NCBI GenBank assembly: GCA_028293725.1
Contig: JAQGOE010000100.1
Span: 1 to 39,950 of the forward strand
Length of the DNA: 39,950 bases
Source of the DNA: Gammaproteobacteria bacterium
Lineage (GTDB): Bacteria > Pseudomonadota > Gammaproteobacteria > Steroidobacterales > Steroidobacteraceae
Direction of reading: 5' to 3'
Shown here: in pieces, positions 1-8,693 of the stretch
Numbering within the stretch: position 1 is the stretch's first letter
How the letters are laid out: each line of letters begins with the position of its first letter
Notes under the pieces: generated by a model
Told to the model about the DNA's origin: nothing
The model's input: only the letters and a program-made list of their open reading frames with translations
The model's database searches: none
Translations under genes and position numbers: made by a program

Positions 1-235
1 GCACCACGCGACCGGCAGGACCGAGATGGCGCATGATGGCGAGCGCGACCGTGGACTTGCCACAGCCTGACTCGCCTACCAACCCGTGCGCCTCGCCAGC
101 CCGCAAATCGAGATTGAAATCGACCACGGCGGGCACGTTACCGTTGCGGCTCGAGTAGGAGATAGAAAGATTCCGGCACTCCAGGATGGAGGTGCCGGGA
201 CTGCCGAGGGGCGCTACTCGGTCTGGAGACTTCAT
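1..235 (-). CDS. ABC transporter ATP-binding protein, Dpp/Opp type (partial, 5' end only)
   Basis: This is the first 78 or so residues of an ATPase that runs off the left edge of the window. Translation of the minus strand from ATG at 235 gives an N-terminal strand (ILECRNLSISYSS) followed by a Walker A motif GESGCGKST near residues 57-65, typical of DppD/OppD-type ATPases. The ATG overlaps the stop of the permease gene upstream (shared ATGA), so the two are translationally coupled. The protein should energise import through the two permeases encoded next to it. The substrate cannot be read from this fragment. The family assignment is secure from motif plus context; peptide versus other small amide substrates is open. 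Confidence 0.85.
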   Translation of the reverse strand, partial: MKSPDRVAPLGSPGTSILECRNLSISYSSRNGNVPAVVDFNLDLRAGEAHGLVGESGCGKSTVALAIMRHLGPAGRVV

Positions 236-1194
236 CCGTTCTCCTGGCCCAACTCACGCAAGCCGTCGGCGATGAGGTTGAAGCCCAGGATCAGGCTCGA
301 CACCGCGAGCGCCGGCACGATCAGCATGTAAGAGAACTTCCACAGCAATGCCGCGTTGGCCGCTTCCTTGATCATCAGGCCCCAGTCCGGATCCGGCGGC
401 TGCAGTCCCATGCCCAGAAATGTCAGGGTGGTGATGGCCACCGTGGTGTATCCGAGCCGCAAACAGGCGTCGACGAGCAGCGGACCGCGCACATTGGGCA
501 GCAATTCCACCAACATGATCCACAAGGGATGCTCGCCGCGGGTTTGCGCAGCCTGGATGTAGTCCCGCGACCTGGCTTCCACGGCCAATCCGCGCACGAT
601 GCGCATAATGACCGGCGCGGACGAGCACGTCACCGCGATGATGATATTGAAGCCGCTCTGACCCAGCACGTTGAGGACGAGAATGAACAGCACCATCACG
701 GGGAAGGACAACAGTACGTTGCCGACGAAGGACACGAGCTCATCCCACCAGCCCCCCAGATACCCGCCGATCAGGCCGCAGACGGCCCCAACGGCATAGG
801 CGACTGCTGTAGCCGTTATTCCCCATACCATGACACGCTGGCAGCCCCATAGGGTGCGCGATAGGACATCGCGTCCGCGTGTGTCTGAGCCGAGCAGAAA
901 TGATATTCCATGTTGAACTGTGCCGGGCAAGGCATAAGGCGCGAACGGCTTGTCGGGATCGGGGAGCGGCAAAAACGGCACCGCAACCGCGACAAACAGC
1001 CAGAAACACACGAGGGTCACCCCCAGGAGCGCCACCCACGAGCGTCGCCAGCTACTCACAGCCAATACATACAGAGCGACCACAGCGGGAATACTCGGCA
1101 GCAGTACATACGAGGCGAATGCTCCAAGCGCGTCGCGATACAGGACAAACGCGGCGAGCGGCAACCAGATCAATGCGAGTAGGAGTTTAGGCAC
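232..1194 (-). CDS. ABC transporter permease, DppC/OppC family
   Basis: A 320-residue inner-membrane permease of the binding-protein-dependent transport family. It has two hydrophobic segments at the N terminus, a periplasmic stretch containing LLGSDTRGRDVLSRTLWG (hallmark of DppC/OppC), then four further membrane segments. The cytoplasmic coupling (EAA) loop is visible as RSRDYIQAAQTRGEHPLWIM. It starts with GTG at 1194, three bases after the stop of the upstream permease, and its stop overlaps the ATPase start. With the DppB-like partner it forms the channel of an importer for peptides or related small amides. The substrate is inferred only from the catabolic genes nearby. Confidence 0.92.
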   Translation of the reverse strand: MPKLLLALIWLPLAAFVLYRDALGAFASYVLLPSIPAVVALYVLAVSSWRRSWVALLGVTLVCFWLFVAVAVPFLPLPDPDKPFAPYALPGTVQHGISFLLGSDTRGRDVLSRTLWGCQRVMVWGITATAVAYAVGAVCGLIGGYLGGWWDELVSFVGNVLLSFPVMVLFILVLNVLGQSGFNIIIAVTCSSAPVIMRIVRGLAVEARSRDYIQAAQTRGEHPLWIMLVELLPNVRGPLLVDACLRLGYTTVAITTLTFLGMGLQPPDPDWGLMIKEAANAALLWKFSYMLIVPALAVSSLILGFNLIADGLRELGQENG

Positions 1195-1197
1195 GGG

Positions 1198-2148
1198 CTA
1201 AGCGAGCCGGGTGCGCGGGTTGAGGAACAGGTAGGCAACGTCCGATAACAATTGCGACGTCACCGCGACACACACCGCCACCAGCGTGGCGGCTTGTAGT
1301 ACCTGGATATCGCCATAACTGGCCGCATCGAACAACATGCGGCCGAAGCCGGCGTACTGAAAAAAGACCTCGACCACGACGACCTGGGAGAGCAGCCCGT
1401 TGAGCTCGAGAAAAATCAGCGTGACCGGAACGACCAGGGCATTGCGCAGGGCGTGCTGCAGAATCACCCGCCGATACGGCAACCCTTTCAGGAAAGCGGT
1501 CCGAATGTATTGCGAACCCATGACTTCGACCATCGCGGCGCGCGTCATCCTGACAATGTAGCCGACGTCGTAGAGCAAGATAGTCAGTAGCGGTAGTACG
1601 AGCTCGCGAAAAGACCAACCGTCTACCATCGCCGACTTGGTCGGTACCCATCCCAGACCTAGCGCCAGCACCACCGTGAGAACTACCGCGGTTGCAATCT
1701 GCGGAATGGACGTGGTGAATACGGCGGCGAAGGAGATGATTCGATCCAGCGGTGCACCCGCATTCATTCCCGCGAGCACACCGAGGGTCAGCGAGACCGG
1801 AATCATGATGAGGAACACGAAGAACGCCAGGATCGCGGTGTTCGCCAGGCTCTCCTTCAACAAGGTCGACACCGCTACATCTTTCTCGGTCGACTGGCCC
1901 AGGTCGCCGTGCACGATATCGCCGAGCCAGGTCACAAAGCGGACCGGTGCCGGCCGGTTGAGGCCCTTGTGCTCCAGCCACCCGTGATAATCGTCGTCCG
2001 AAAGAGTGGCCAGCCCGAATGCGCCGAGCTCAGCCAAGGCCGCCTTTTTGCGGAACTGCTCGCTGTCGAAGATGGTGAACAGCAACGTCGAAACGGTCAG
2101 CATGATCAGCAGCATCTGCAGTAGGCGGCGCGCGATCAACTTGCCCAT
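1198..2148 (-). CDS. ABC transporter permease, DppB/OppB family
   Basis: A 316-residue permease with an N-terminal membrane helix (LLQMLLIMLTVSTLLFTIF), a periplasmic region with the family-typical WLGDIVHGDLGQS segment, and five further helices. The coupling loop reads TRAAMVEVMGSQYIRTAFLKGLPYRRVI. It lies ten bases downstream of the solute-binding protein gene and three bases upstream of the DppC-like permease, in the usual A-B-C-D order of Dpp/Opp operons. The N-terminal periplasmic insertion (FDSEQFRKKAALAELGAFG...) resembles that of ordinary DppB proteins. Role: one half of the transmembrane channel. Confidence 0.92.
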   Translation of the reverse strand: MGKLIARRLLQMLLIMLTVSTLLFTIFDSEQFRKKAALAELGAFGLATLSDDDYHGWLEHKGLNRPAPVRFVTWLGDIVHGDLGQSTEKDVAVSTLLKESLANTAILAFFVFLIMIPVSLTLGVLAGMNAGAPLDRIISFAAVFTTSIPQIATAVVLTVVLALGLGWVPTKSAMVDGWSFRELVLPLLTILLYDVGYIVRMTRAAMVEVMGSQYIRTAFLKGLPYRRVILQHALRNALVVPVTLIFLELNGLLSQVVVVEVFFQYAGFGRMLFDAASYGDIQVLQAATLVAVCVAVTSQLLSDVAYLFLNPRTRLA

Positions 2149-2158
2149 GATGTTGGGC

Positions 2159-3862
2159 TCAACTCATCCAGACCTTCGAGAGTTGCATCTGCCGGGCCGG
2201 ATGGGGTCGGTAGCCGTGCACGTTCGCGGCGGCAAGCGTGAACACCGGACGCCACAGCGGTTGGATCATGACGGCCGCGTCCCGCAGGACCTGCTCAACC
2301 TTACGCATTTTGTTCTTACGCTCTGCCATGTCGATCGTGGCTTCGGCTTCAGCCAGGGCCTGATCGAATTCGGGACTGGAGAAATGGGTTTCGTTCCACG
2401 CGGCGCCGGTGCGATACGCCTGCGCGAGGGTCATGGTGCCGAGGGGTCGGTGCGACCAGGACGTGGCGCCAAAAGGCACTTTGTTCCACACCTCCCAGAA
2501 TTTCGACGTCGGCACCACGTCGACGGCGAGATTGATCCCCGCGTCCTTGAGCTGATCGCGCAGGGCCTCGCACACGGCCTGGTGCCACGGACCATCGTTG
2601 TTGCCCACGACGATACTCAGATCGAGACCGGATTCATAACCGGCCTCTTTCAGAAGTTGCCGGGCGCCGGCGACATCTCTGACGGCCGGTGGTAACGGAC
2701 AGTAGTCCGGTTGCGCCGGACAAACATGGAAATTCGCCGCTACCGAGCCATGCTCTCCCAGCGCAAGTCTCTTGATGGCGTCGTTGTCAGCAGCCTTGAT
2801 CACCGCGCGCCGCACACGGATGTCGTCGAAGGGCTTGGCGTCAACCTGCATGCGACAACACAAGGTCTGCGCGGCTTCAACGGACAGGATATGCGCACCG
2901 GGAATCGCGCGCGCCAGCTCCAACTGCTCGAGTGTCAGCTCGTATATCGCGTCGACACTGCCGGACGCGAGGGCGACCGCCTGGTTTTCCTGCTCGTAAT
3001 TGTAGAAGTGAATCTCATCGAGATACACCTCACCACCCCAGTAGTGAAAGTTCTTGCCATCCGTCGTCTTCGTCACGCGCTTCAGCAGGCAACGATCCGC
3101 CACCCGCAGGTACTCCAGCGTGTAAGGACCGGTCCCGATGGGCTGCTTCCAGAACGGCGGCACAAAAGAGGGATGCAACACCATCGCGGTGTATTCTCCA
3201 CAATCCTCGGGGACCGACAGAACGGCTTTCTCGAGGTTGAGGCGGACAGTTCTCCCGTCGAGCACTTCCACCCCGTTGGGCAGTGGCTGGCGCACCGGCT
3301 TGCCCTTCGAATCCCGCTCCGCAGTGGTGTGCGTCAGCGCCGCGAACGTCGACAGGCCCAGGTTCGACGAGCCCAACTTCGGATCCACCCAGCGACGGAT
3401 GTTCCAGGCCACATGCTCGGCCGTCAACTCCTCGCCGTTATGCCACATGACACCCTTGCGAACCCGCAGGGTCCACGTTTTGAGGTCGGTCGAGGCCTGC
3501 CACGATTCCAGCAGCATCGGCCGGGCGACGTTGTCGGGCCCGACCATGGTCAGGTACTCCACGATCGGACGCGACTGGTTGGCCATCTCATTCCAACTGT
3601 AGGTCGCCGGGTCCGCCATCCGGGTCACCAGTTGACCCACCCGCAATCGTCCGCCGTGCTTTGCCGCCGGATCATCGGGCGGAAACGGTAGCGAGCTGAT
3701 CGCCATCGCCGGAGCCGGCATCCCGGCCATGGCATAAGCAGACGGGGCGGCCACACCCAACGCGGTCGCGAAACGGATGAACTCACGACGCGTCATCGCG
3801 CCCCGGCCGAGCTGTTCGCGCAGCGCCGGAAGCAATGCATGTTCGCGATCGTCGTGTGTCAA
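2159..3862 (-). CDS. ABC transporter substrate-binding protein, SBP family 5 (DppA/OppA-like), Tat-exported
   Basis: A 567-residue periplasmic binding protein of the family 5 fold (SBP_bac_5). The N terminus carries a twin-arginine signal TRREFIRFATALGVAAPSAYA at about residues 24-44, so it should be exported folded. The start at 3862 is supported by GAGG eight bases upstream; an internal ATG at 3796 directly before the Tat motif is an alternative. The mature part shows the family pattern ...TWTLRVRKGVMWHNGEELTAEHVAWNIRRW... and a C-terminal lobe with many Trp/Tyr residues. It is the first gene of the transporter operon and lies 37 bases downstream of ridA. Members of this family bind peptides, but also opines, nickel complexes and amides; no specific ligand can be named. 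Confidence 0.92.
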   Translation of the reverse strand: MTHDDREHALLPALREQLGRGAMTRREFIRFATALGVAAPSAYAMAGMPAPAMAISSLPFPPDDPAAKHGGRLRVGQLVTRMADPATYSWNEMANQSRPIVEYLTMVGPDNVARPMLLESWQASTDLKTWTLRVRKGVMWHNGEELTAEHVAWNIRRWVDPKLGSSNLGLSTFAALTHTTAERDSKGKPVRQPLPNGVEVLDGRTVRLNLEKAVLSVPEDCGEYTAMVLHPSFVPPFWKQPIGTGPYTLEYLRVADRCLLKRVTKTTDGKNFHYWGGEVYLDEIHFYNYEQENQAVALASGSVDAIYELTLEQLELARAIPGAHILSVEAAQTLCCRMQVDAKPFDDIRVRRAVIKAADNDAIKRLALGEHGSVAANFHVCPAQPDYCPLPPAVRDVAGARQLLKEAGYESGLDLSIVVGNNDGPWHQAVCEALRDQLKDAGINLAVDVVPTSKFWEVWNKVPFGATSWSHRPLGTMTLAQAYRTGAAWNETHFSSPEFDQALAEAEATIDMAERKNKMRKVEQVLRDAAVMIQPLWRPVFTLAAANVHGYRPHPARQMQLSKVWMS

Positions 3863-3899
3863 TTCAACCTCAGGTGTGGTTTGCGCGCGGCCTCGATTG

Positions 3900-4247
3900 T
3901 CATTCCGCGGCGGTCACCATGATCTCGACACGATAGCTGTCACCCGCCATGCGGGCCTCTACCGTGGCACGCACCGGCATGCTCGAGCGGTCGATCCACT
4001 CGTCCCACACGCTGTTCATGCGATCGAAGTCCGCGATATCGCGCAACCAGATCACCGCGGTCAGCAGTTTGCTTTTGTTGGAGCCTGCCATGGCGAGATA
4101 GCGATCGATTTTCGCGAGCGTATCGCGAGTCTGTCGTATCACGTCGCCGGAGGTGTCATCGGCCGTCATGCCCGCGAGATACACGGTGCCGTTGTGGCTC
4201 AATACCCGGCAGAAACGGGTGCCATTCTCGAAACGCTTTACGCTCAA
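3900..4247 (-). CDS. RidA/YjgF/UK114 family enamine/imine deaminase
   Basis: A 115-residue protein, the normal length for RidA. These trimers hydrolyse reactive 2-imino/enamino acids released by amino-acid oxidising enzymes. The conserved SMPVRATVEA segment (Arg93) and the C-terminal YRVEIMVTA strand (Glu108), which carry the substrate-binding Arg and Glu of the family, are both present. Its ATG overlaps the stop of the upstream FAD dehydrogenase gene by four bases (ATGA). That coupling makes functional sense, because the dehydrogenase should produce an imino acid that RidA converts to the keto acid plus ammonia. The cytosolic location is inferred from absence of a signal peptide. Confidence 0.9.
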   Translation of the reverse strand: MSVKRFENGTRFCRVLSHNGTVYLAGMTADDTSGDVIRQTRDTLAKIDRYLAMAGSNKSKLLTAVIWLRDIADFDRMNSVWDEWIDRSSMPVRATVEARMAGDSYRVEIMVTAAE

Positions 4248-5371
4248 GCAGGAACTCCTCGTAAACGGGAAGGAGACAGATCAGTGGCCTCGATACCAAG
4301 CCGCATCAGGTCATCGGGAAGACGCCGCTCCCGGATCAACGAGGCGCAGATGCGCGACAGCGCGGGTGAGGTCTTGATGCCATAACCGCCCTGCCCGGCC
4401 AGCCAGAAAAAGCCTTCCTGCGCCTCGTCGAATCCAACCACCGGGGAGCCGTCGGAGGCGAAAGTGCGAAGCCCCGCCCACGCGCGGGAGACGTGTTGTA
4501 CATTCAATGTTGTAGCGCGCTCTAGACGCTCTACTCCCATGGCCACATCGAGATCGTCGGGGTAGACATCCATTGCCGGGCTGGGCGTCACATCCGCTGG
4601 AGAAACAAACAGCTGACCGGCGTCAGGTTTGAAGTAGAATTCTTCCGCGACATCGTTTATCAACGGCCAGAGGCGTATGTCCACTCCGGCGGGCACAGGC
4701 ACGTTGAATGCCGTGCGCCGTTTAGGCTCCAACCCAAGGGGACGGACGCCTGCCTGCTCCGCAACGATATCGGCCCAGGCTCCCGCCGCGTTGACGAGAG
4801 TAGGCGCTTGAAAAGTACCTTCCCCTGTCGTGACTCTCCAGGATTCTCCGACCCGCTCGATTGTGTCGGCGCCGGCGCTCACCATGATGCGGGCCCCGCG
4901 CGCTTTAGCGCCTCGCAGGAATCCCTGATGAAGACCATTTACGTCCAATTCCATGCAGTGCGGCTCGATGAAGGCGCCCGCAAGGTAATCGCGTCGTAGC
5001 ACCGGGACGCGGGTTATCGTCTCCGCGACATCGATCCTTTCTATGCTCGGGACGAGAGACTGCGCCTGCCGCAGGCTGTCGTCCAACAGATCCAGTTGAT
5101 CTGCGCGCGCGATCGTGATCATGCCGCGCGGAGCCAGGAGCGCATGGTCGCTGAAGCTCGAGGGTGGGCCCTGCAGGAAGGAGCGGCTCGCCATCGCGAG
5201 GCGTCTGACCACGACGCTCCCGTAGTTCTCGGTAAAACTAGCCGCCGAGCGCCCGGTCGAGTGGTAGCCGCAGTGTTTCTCGCGCTCGAGAAGAATGACC
5301 GAGGCGAAAGCAGCCAGCTCGTACGCCGCGCCCGCGCCAGCGATTCCACCACCGATAATGATTACATCCAC
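4244..5371 (-). CDS. FAD-dependent D-amino-acid dehydrogenase, DauA-like (DAO family)
   Basis: A 375-residue DAO-family flavoprotein. The N terminus has the dinucleotide fold IIGGGIAGAGAAYELA followed by LLEREKHCGYHSTGRSAASF. The GYHSTGRSAA block is characteristic of the D-arginine dehydrogenase (DauA) group. Other DauA-like blocks are PVLRRD, LVNAAGAW, GVRPLGLEPKRRTAF, FYFKPDAGQLF, RAWAGLRTFASDG and FFWLAGQGGYGIKTS near the C terminus. DauA enzymes oxidise a broad set of D-amino acids to imino acids without using oxygen directly. The overlapping ridA gene downstream and the divergent hydantoinase suggest a role after ring opening. The exact substrate is not predictable; a sarcosine- or glycine-oxidase-like activity is the main alternative. 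Confidence 0.85.
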   Translation of the reverse strand: MDVIIIGGGIAGAGAAYELAAFASVILLEREKHCGYHSTGRSAASFTENYGSVVVRRLAMASRSFLQGPPSSFSDHALLAPRGMITIARADQLDLLDDSLRQAQSLVPSIERIDVAETITRVPVLRRDYLAGAFIEPHCMELDVNGLHQGFLRGAKARGARIMVSAGADTIERVGESWRVTTGEGTFQAPTLVNAAGAWADIVAEQAGVRPLGLEPKRRTAFNVPVPAGVDIRLWPLINDVAEEFYFKPDAGQLFVSPADVTPSPAMDVYPDDLDVAMGVERLERATTLNVQHVSRAWAGLRTFASDGSPVVGFDEAQEGFFWLAGQGGYGIKTSPALSRICASLIRERRLPDDLMRLGIEATDLSPSRLRGVPA

Positions 5372-5457
5372 TGGAGCAACTCTCTAGACCGGCGTACAAA
5401 CAAAACTTATCATGCCCCTGCCATCTTCGCGAGGAACTCCCCATTCCGACACCTACC

Positions 5458-6903
5458 GTGCGCCTCGATGCTCCCGATTCCCTCTATGACCTGGCCATTA
5501 CCGGTGGGACGGTGGTGCTGCCCGAAGGACCGGTGCGGGTAAACATCGCAGTGCGTGGGGAGCGTATCGCCTGGATCGGCACAGGAGCCCTGCAGGCCCA
5601 CAAGACCATCGATGCCACGGGGCGACTGGTACTCCCCGGAGGGGTCGACAGTCACTGCCACATGGATCAACAACCTTGGGAAGGTCGCAGCACGGCCGAT
5701 GATTTTCGCAGCGGCACCCTGTCGGCGCTCTGCGGCGGCAACACCACCGTTCTGCCCTTCGCGATGCAAATGCGTGGGCAGTCCTTGCGCGCCATAGTCG
5801 ATGACTATCACCAGCGCGCCTCTCCGAAGGCGCACATCGACTACAGCTTTCATCTGATTGTCGGCGATCCGACACCCGAGGTGCTGAAGCGGGAGTTGCC
5901 GGAACTCATCGAGCAGGGCTGCACTTCCATCAAGCTCTACCTCACCTACGAGGGCCTGAAGCTCGACGACTACGAGGTGTTGACGGTACTCGAGCTCGCG
6001 CGGCGCGAGGGTGTGATGGTCATGGTTCACGCCGAGAATGACGCGTGCATCAGATGGTTGACCGACCGCCTGCTGGAAAACCGCAAAACGGCCCTCCGGT
6101 ACCACGTAACAGCCCATCCCGAAATCGGCGAGCGCGAGGCTACGTTCAGGGCCATCAGCTTCGCGGAGCTCGTCGAGACGCCGATCCTGATCGCCCATGT
6201 GTCCTCGGCCGGCGTGGTCGAGGAAATCCGGCGGGCCCAGGCGCGTGGCTTGCCGATCTATGCGGAAACCTGCCCGCAGTACTTGTTTCTGTCGTCCCAG
6301 GATATCGACACCGCGGACTTGAGCGGCGCAAAGTGTGTGTGCACGCCGCCGCCCCGCGACCGCTCGAACCAACCGCAGATGTGGCGCGGCATTATGGATC
6401 GCACGCTCGGCGTGCTCTCTTCGGATCACTCGCCCTGGAATTATGCCGACAAGATCTCGGGCGGCCCGAACACACCGTTCACCGCGATTCCGAACGGCAT
6501 TCCGGGTATCGAGACACGGCTGCCGCTTTTTTTCTCGGCCACACAAGCTGACGGACGCCTCGACCTGAATCAATTCGTGGACATCACCACGACCCTGCCC
6601 GCGAAGCTCTACGGGCTCTATCCACGGAAAGGCGTCATCGCTGTCGGCTCGGACGCCGATTTCGCGATCTGGGATCCGGACAAGCGAGTCACCATTCGCA
6701 ATGATATGTTGCATCATGCTGTCGATCACACGCCCTACGAAGGAATGCAGGTGCGCGGTTGGCCGATCATGACCCTCTCGCGCGGCGAGCTGTTGTACTG
6801 CGACGGGCAGGTGACGTCGAAGCCCGGCCGCGGACGCTTCCTACCGTGCGAGCGTCCCTTTGCTAACCAGCGCGTCGTGACCTCCAGCCAGGCGACTGCC
6901 TGA
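5458..6903 (+). CDS. D-hydantoinase/dihydropyrimidinase-family cyclic amidohydrolase
   Basis: A 481-residue amidohydrolase-superfamily enzyme that opens cyclic ureides or imides (hydantoins, dihydropyrimidines) to N-carbamoyl amino acids. All binuclear metal ligands are visible: HxH at His66/His68 (DSHCHMD), the carbamylated lysine at Lys159 (TSIKLYLTYEG), His191 (VMVHAEN), His247 (IAHVSS) and Asp323 (SSDHSPW). The length fits the family (about 460-490). The start is GTG at 5458; no ATG is available in frame, and GAGGA lies a long 22 bases upstream, so the start is not certain. It is transcribed divergently from the dehydrogenase-ridA-ABC operon, from an 86-base gap, and is followed by an SDR gene. 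Confidence 0.9.
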   Translation: MRLDAPDSLYDLAITGGTVVLPEGPVRVNIAVRGERIAWIGTGALQAHKTIDATGRLVLPGGVDSHCHMDQQPWEGRSTADDFRSGTLSALCGGNTTVLPFAMQMRGQSLRAIVDDYHQRASPKAHIDYSFHLIVGDPTPEVLKRELPELIEQGCTSIKLYLTYEGLKLDDYEVLTVLELARREGVMVMVHAENDACIRWLTDRLLENRKTALRYHVTAHPEIGEREATFRAISFAELVETPILIAHVSSAGVVEEIRRAQARGLPIYAETCPQYLFLSSQDIDTADLSGAKCVCTPPPRDRSNQPQMWRGIMDRTLGVLSSDHSPWNYADKISGGPNTPFTAIPNGIPGIETRLPLFFSATQADGRLDLNQFVDITTTLPAKLYGLYPRKGVIAVGSDADFAIWDPDKRVTIRNDMLHHAVDHTPYEGMQVRGWPIMTLSRGELLYCDGQVTSKPGRGRFLPCERPFANQRVVTSSQATA

Positions 6904-6981
6904 TCACGGCGCTCCGGGACGCGTTTGCACCGACGGCAGGTGCTACCATGGCGAACTCGCAACGCTACCGGAATCACACAG

Positions 6982-7755
6982 ATGAATTTGGGACTGGAAA
7001 ATCGCCGTGCTTTGGTTACGGGCGCTTCCCGCGGATTGGGCGGCGCGATCGCTTCGGCCCTGGCGGCTGAGGGCGCGGCGGTCACCGCCGTGGCCCGCAA
7101 CCTGGATCGATTGAACCAACTCGCCAGCGCCGCGGGAACGGGGCCCGGAGCGATCACACCCCGTGTGTGTGATCTGTCGGATGCCGCCGCCATCCAGGGG
7201 CTCGCAGAAGTGCTGGGCAATGTCGATGTCCTCGTCCTCAACACCGGCGGCCCACCTCCCGGTGCGGCCGCTGACATCACCGATGTCGTCTGGAGCGCCC
7301 AGTTCGAGTCCATGTTCTTAAGCGCCATCCGGTTGACACGGCTGGCGCTTCCCGGCATGCGGCAGCGGGGCTTCGGCCGAATCATTGTGGTTGTGTCCTC
7401 GGGCGTCCTGCAACCCATTCCGGGCCTGGGCATTTCCAACGCTCTGCGGCTCGGGTTGGTCGGTTGGGCCAAGACCCTGGCGAGCGAAGTCGCGCCTCAA
7501 GGCATCACGGTCAACTGCCTGGCCCCGGGACGCATTGCCACCGATCGCGTCGCTGAACTCGACCAGGGCCGCGCGACCCGTGAAGGACTGAGTCGGGATG
7601 AGGTGGAGCGGCAATCGCGCGCCACCATTCCGGCTGGACGTTACGGTGAGTCCAAGGAGTTCGCCGCTATGGCGGCTTTCCTGGCAAGCACTCAAGCTTC
7701 CTACATAACGGGTGGCATCATCCGTGTGGATGGCGGGATGATACGTAGCGTGTAG
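6982..7755 (+). CDS. Atypical short-chain dehydrogenase/reductase lacking the catalytic Tyr-Lys pair
   Basis: A 257-residue SDR (start chosen at the ATG before NLGLENRRALVTG; an upstream in-frame codon at 6925 only adds non-homologous residues). The cofactor motif TGASRGLG (residues 13-20) is intact and followed by VARN, suggesting NADP. The usual NNAG is replaced by NTGGPPPG, and where YxxxK is expected the protein reads GLGISNALRLGLVGWAKTLA, with Leu and Asn in place of Tyr and Lys. This matches a known SDR subgroup (BKR-like, with Pseudomonas and Aeropyrum members) that lacks the standard tetrad. It lies 78 bases downstream of the hydantoinase gene, probably in one operon. The reaction is unknown. 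Confidence 0.88.
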   Translation: MNLGLENRRALVTGASRGLGGAIASALAAEGAAVTAVARNLDRLNQLASAAGTGPGAITPRVCDLSDAAAIQGLAEVLGNVDVLVLNTGGPPPGAAADITDVVWSAQFESMFLSAIRLTRLALPGMRQRGFGRIIVVVSSGVLQPIPGLGISNALRLGLVGWAKTLASEVAPQGITVNCLAPGRIATDRVAELDQGRATREGLSRDEVERQSRATIPAGRYGESKEFAAMAAFLASTQASYITGGIIRVDGGMIRSV

Positions 7756-7778
7756 CGCTACGGCAGGGTTATCGACGT

Positions 7779-8693
7779 TCACTTTGGCGGGTGATGCGCG
7801 ATCCAATGCTGTGCAATCGCCGCCCGGTTGCACAGCCAGACCCGCTCATGTCGTGCGATATGATCGAGGAGTCGTACCAGTGCCCCGAGCCGCCCGGGGC
7901 GGCCAATGATCCGGCAATGCAGACCGATCGTCATCATACGCGGGCTCCCCTGCGTGCCGCGTCGATACAGCCAGTCGAATGCATCCCGGCAATAGTGGAA
8001 GAATTCGTCGCCGGTACTGAAGTCAGCGCCTCGCTGTAGCCGGCTGTCGTTGTTGTCGAAGCTGTAGGGCACGACGAGATGTGAGACTGCGCCGACGCGA
8101 GTCCAATAAGGAAGGTCATCGTTGTACGCGTCGCTGTCGTACAGAAAGCCACCCACTTCCGTGACCAGCCGTCGCGTGTTGGGACTGGGCCGACCCGTGT
8201 ACCAGCCCACCGGCTTGCGCCCGATCAGTCGTGTCACGACCTCGATGTTTTTCAACATGTCGGCGCGTTCCGCCGCCTCCGGAACGAACTGATAGTCGAT
8301 CCAGCGCTGGCCGTGACAGGCGACCTCGAAGCCGCTACGGGCGATCTCGGCGGCGGCCTCCGGGTTGCGCTCCAGTGCCATGCCGACGGCATAAACCGTT
8401 GCGTCAACTCCGTGCTCGCGCAGAATCCGCATGATTTCCCAGAACCCGACGCGGCTGCCGTACTCGAAATTCGATTCGACGTTGAGGTTGCGTGCGTTCG
8501 GCAGCGGTTCGCCACCCACGTCGGTCAGTACATATTCAGAGTGTGCGTCACCGTGGAGTACGGAGTACTCGCCGCCCTCTTCGTAGTTCAGCACTATCGA
8601 GACAGCGATCCGCGCGTCATCAGGCCAATGCGGATGGGGCGGTTGCGAGCCGTATCCAACCAGGTCGCGCGGATAGGTGTCTGAAGGGTTCAA
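7779..8693 (-). CDS. PuuE-type allantoinase / polysaccharide-deacetylase-fold cyclic amide hydrolase
   Basis: A 304-residue member of the PuuE group, a polysaccharide-deacetylase fold that hydrolyses allantoin without homology to classical allantoinases. Diagnostic blocks are YPRDLVGYG, WPDDARIAVSIVLNYEEGGEYS, SRVGFWEIMRILREHGVDATVYAVGMALERNP and EVACHGQRWIDY. The start is set at TTG 8693: it overlaps the upstream stop (TTGA), has GGAG eight bases before it, and gives the normal family length. A longer reading from TTG 8762 lies inside the upstream gene. It is the last gene of a three-gene overlapping operon with an epimerase and an M20 amidohydrolase. The ring substrate could be allantoin or another cyclic ureide. 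Confidence 0.87.
   Translation of the reverse strand: MNPSDTYPRDLVGYGSQPPHPHWPDDARIAVSIVLNYEEGGEYSVLHGDAHSEYVLTDVGGEPLPNARNLNVESNFEYGSRVGFWEIMRILREHGVDATVYAVGMALERNPEAAAEIARSGFEVACHGQRWIDYQFVPEAAERADMLKNIEVVTRLIGRKPVGWYTGRPSPNTRRLVTEVGGFLYDSDAYNDDLPYWTRVGAVSHLVVPYSFDNNDSRLQRGADFSTGDEFFHYCRDAFDWLYRRGTQGSPRMMTIGLHCRIIGRPGRLGALVRLLDHIARHERVWLCNRAAIAQHWIAHHPPK

Noticed and set aside
1187..1981. 264-codon minus-strand frame inside the DppB-like permease region
   Set aside because: Overlaps the well-supported permease in another frame, and its sequence is arginine-rich without recognisable motifs.
5410..6729. Open frame of 439 codons on the minus strand opposite the hydantoinase gene
   Set aside because: Composition shows no family pattern and the plus strand encodes an enzyme with all catalytic residues; long antisense frames are expected at this GC content.
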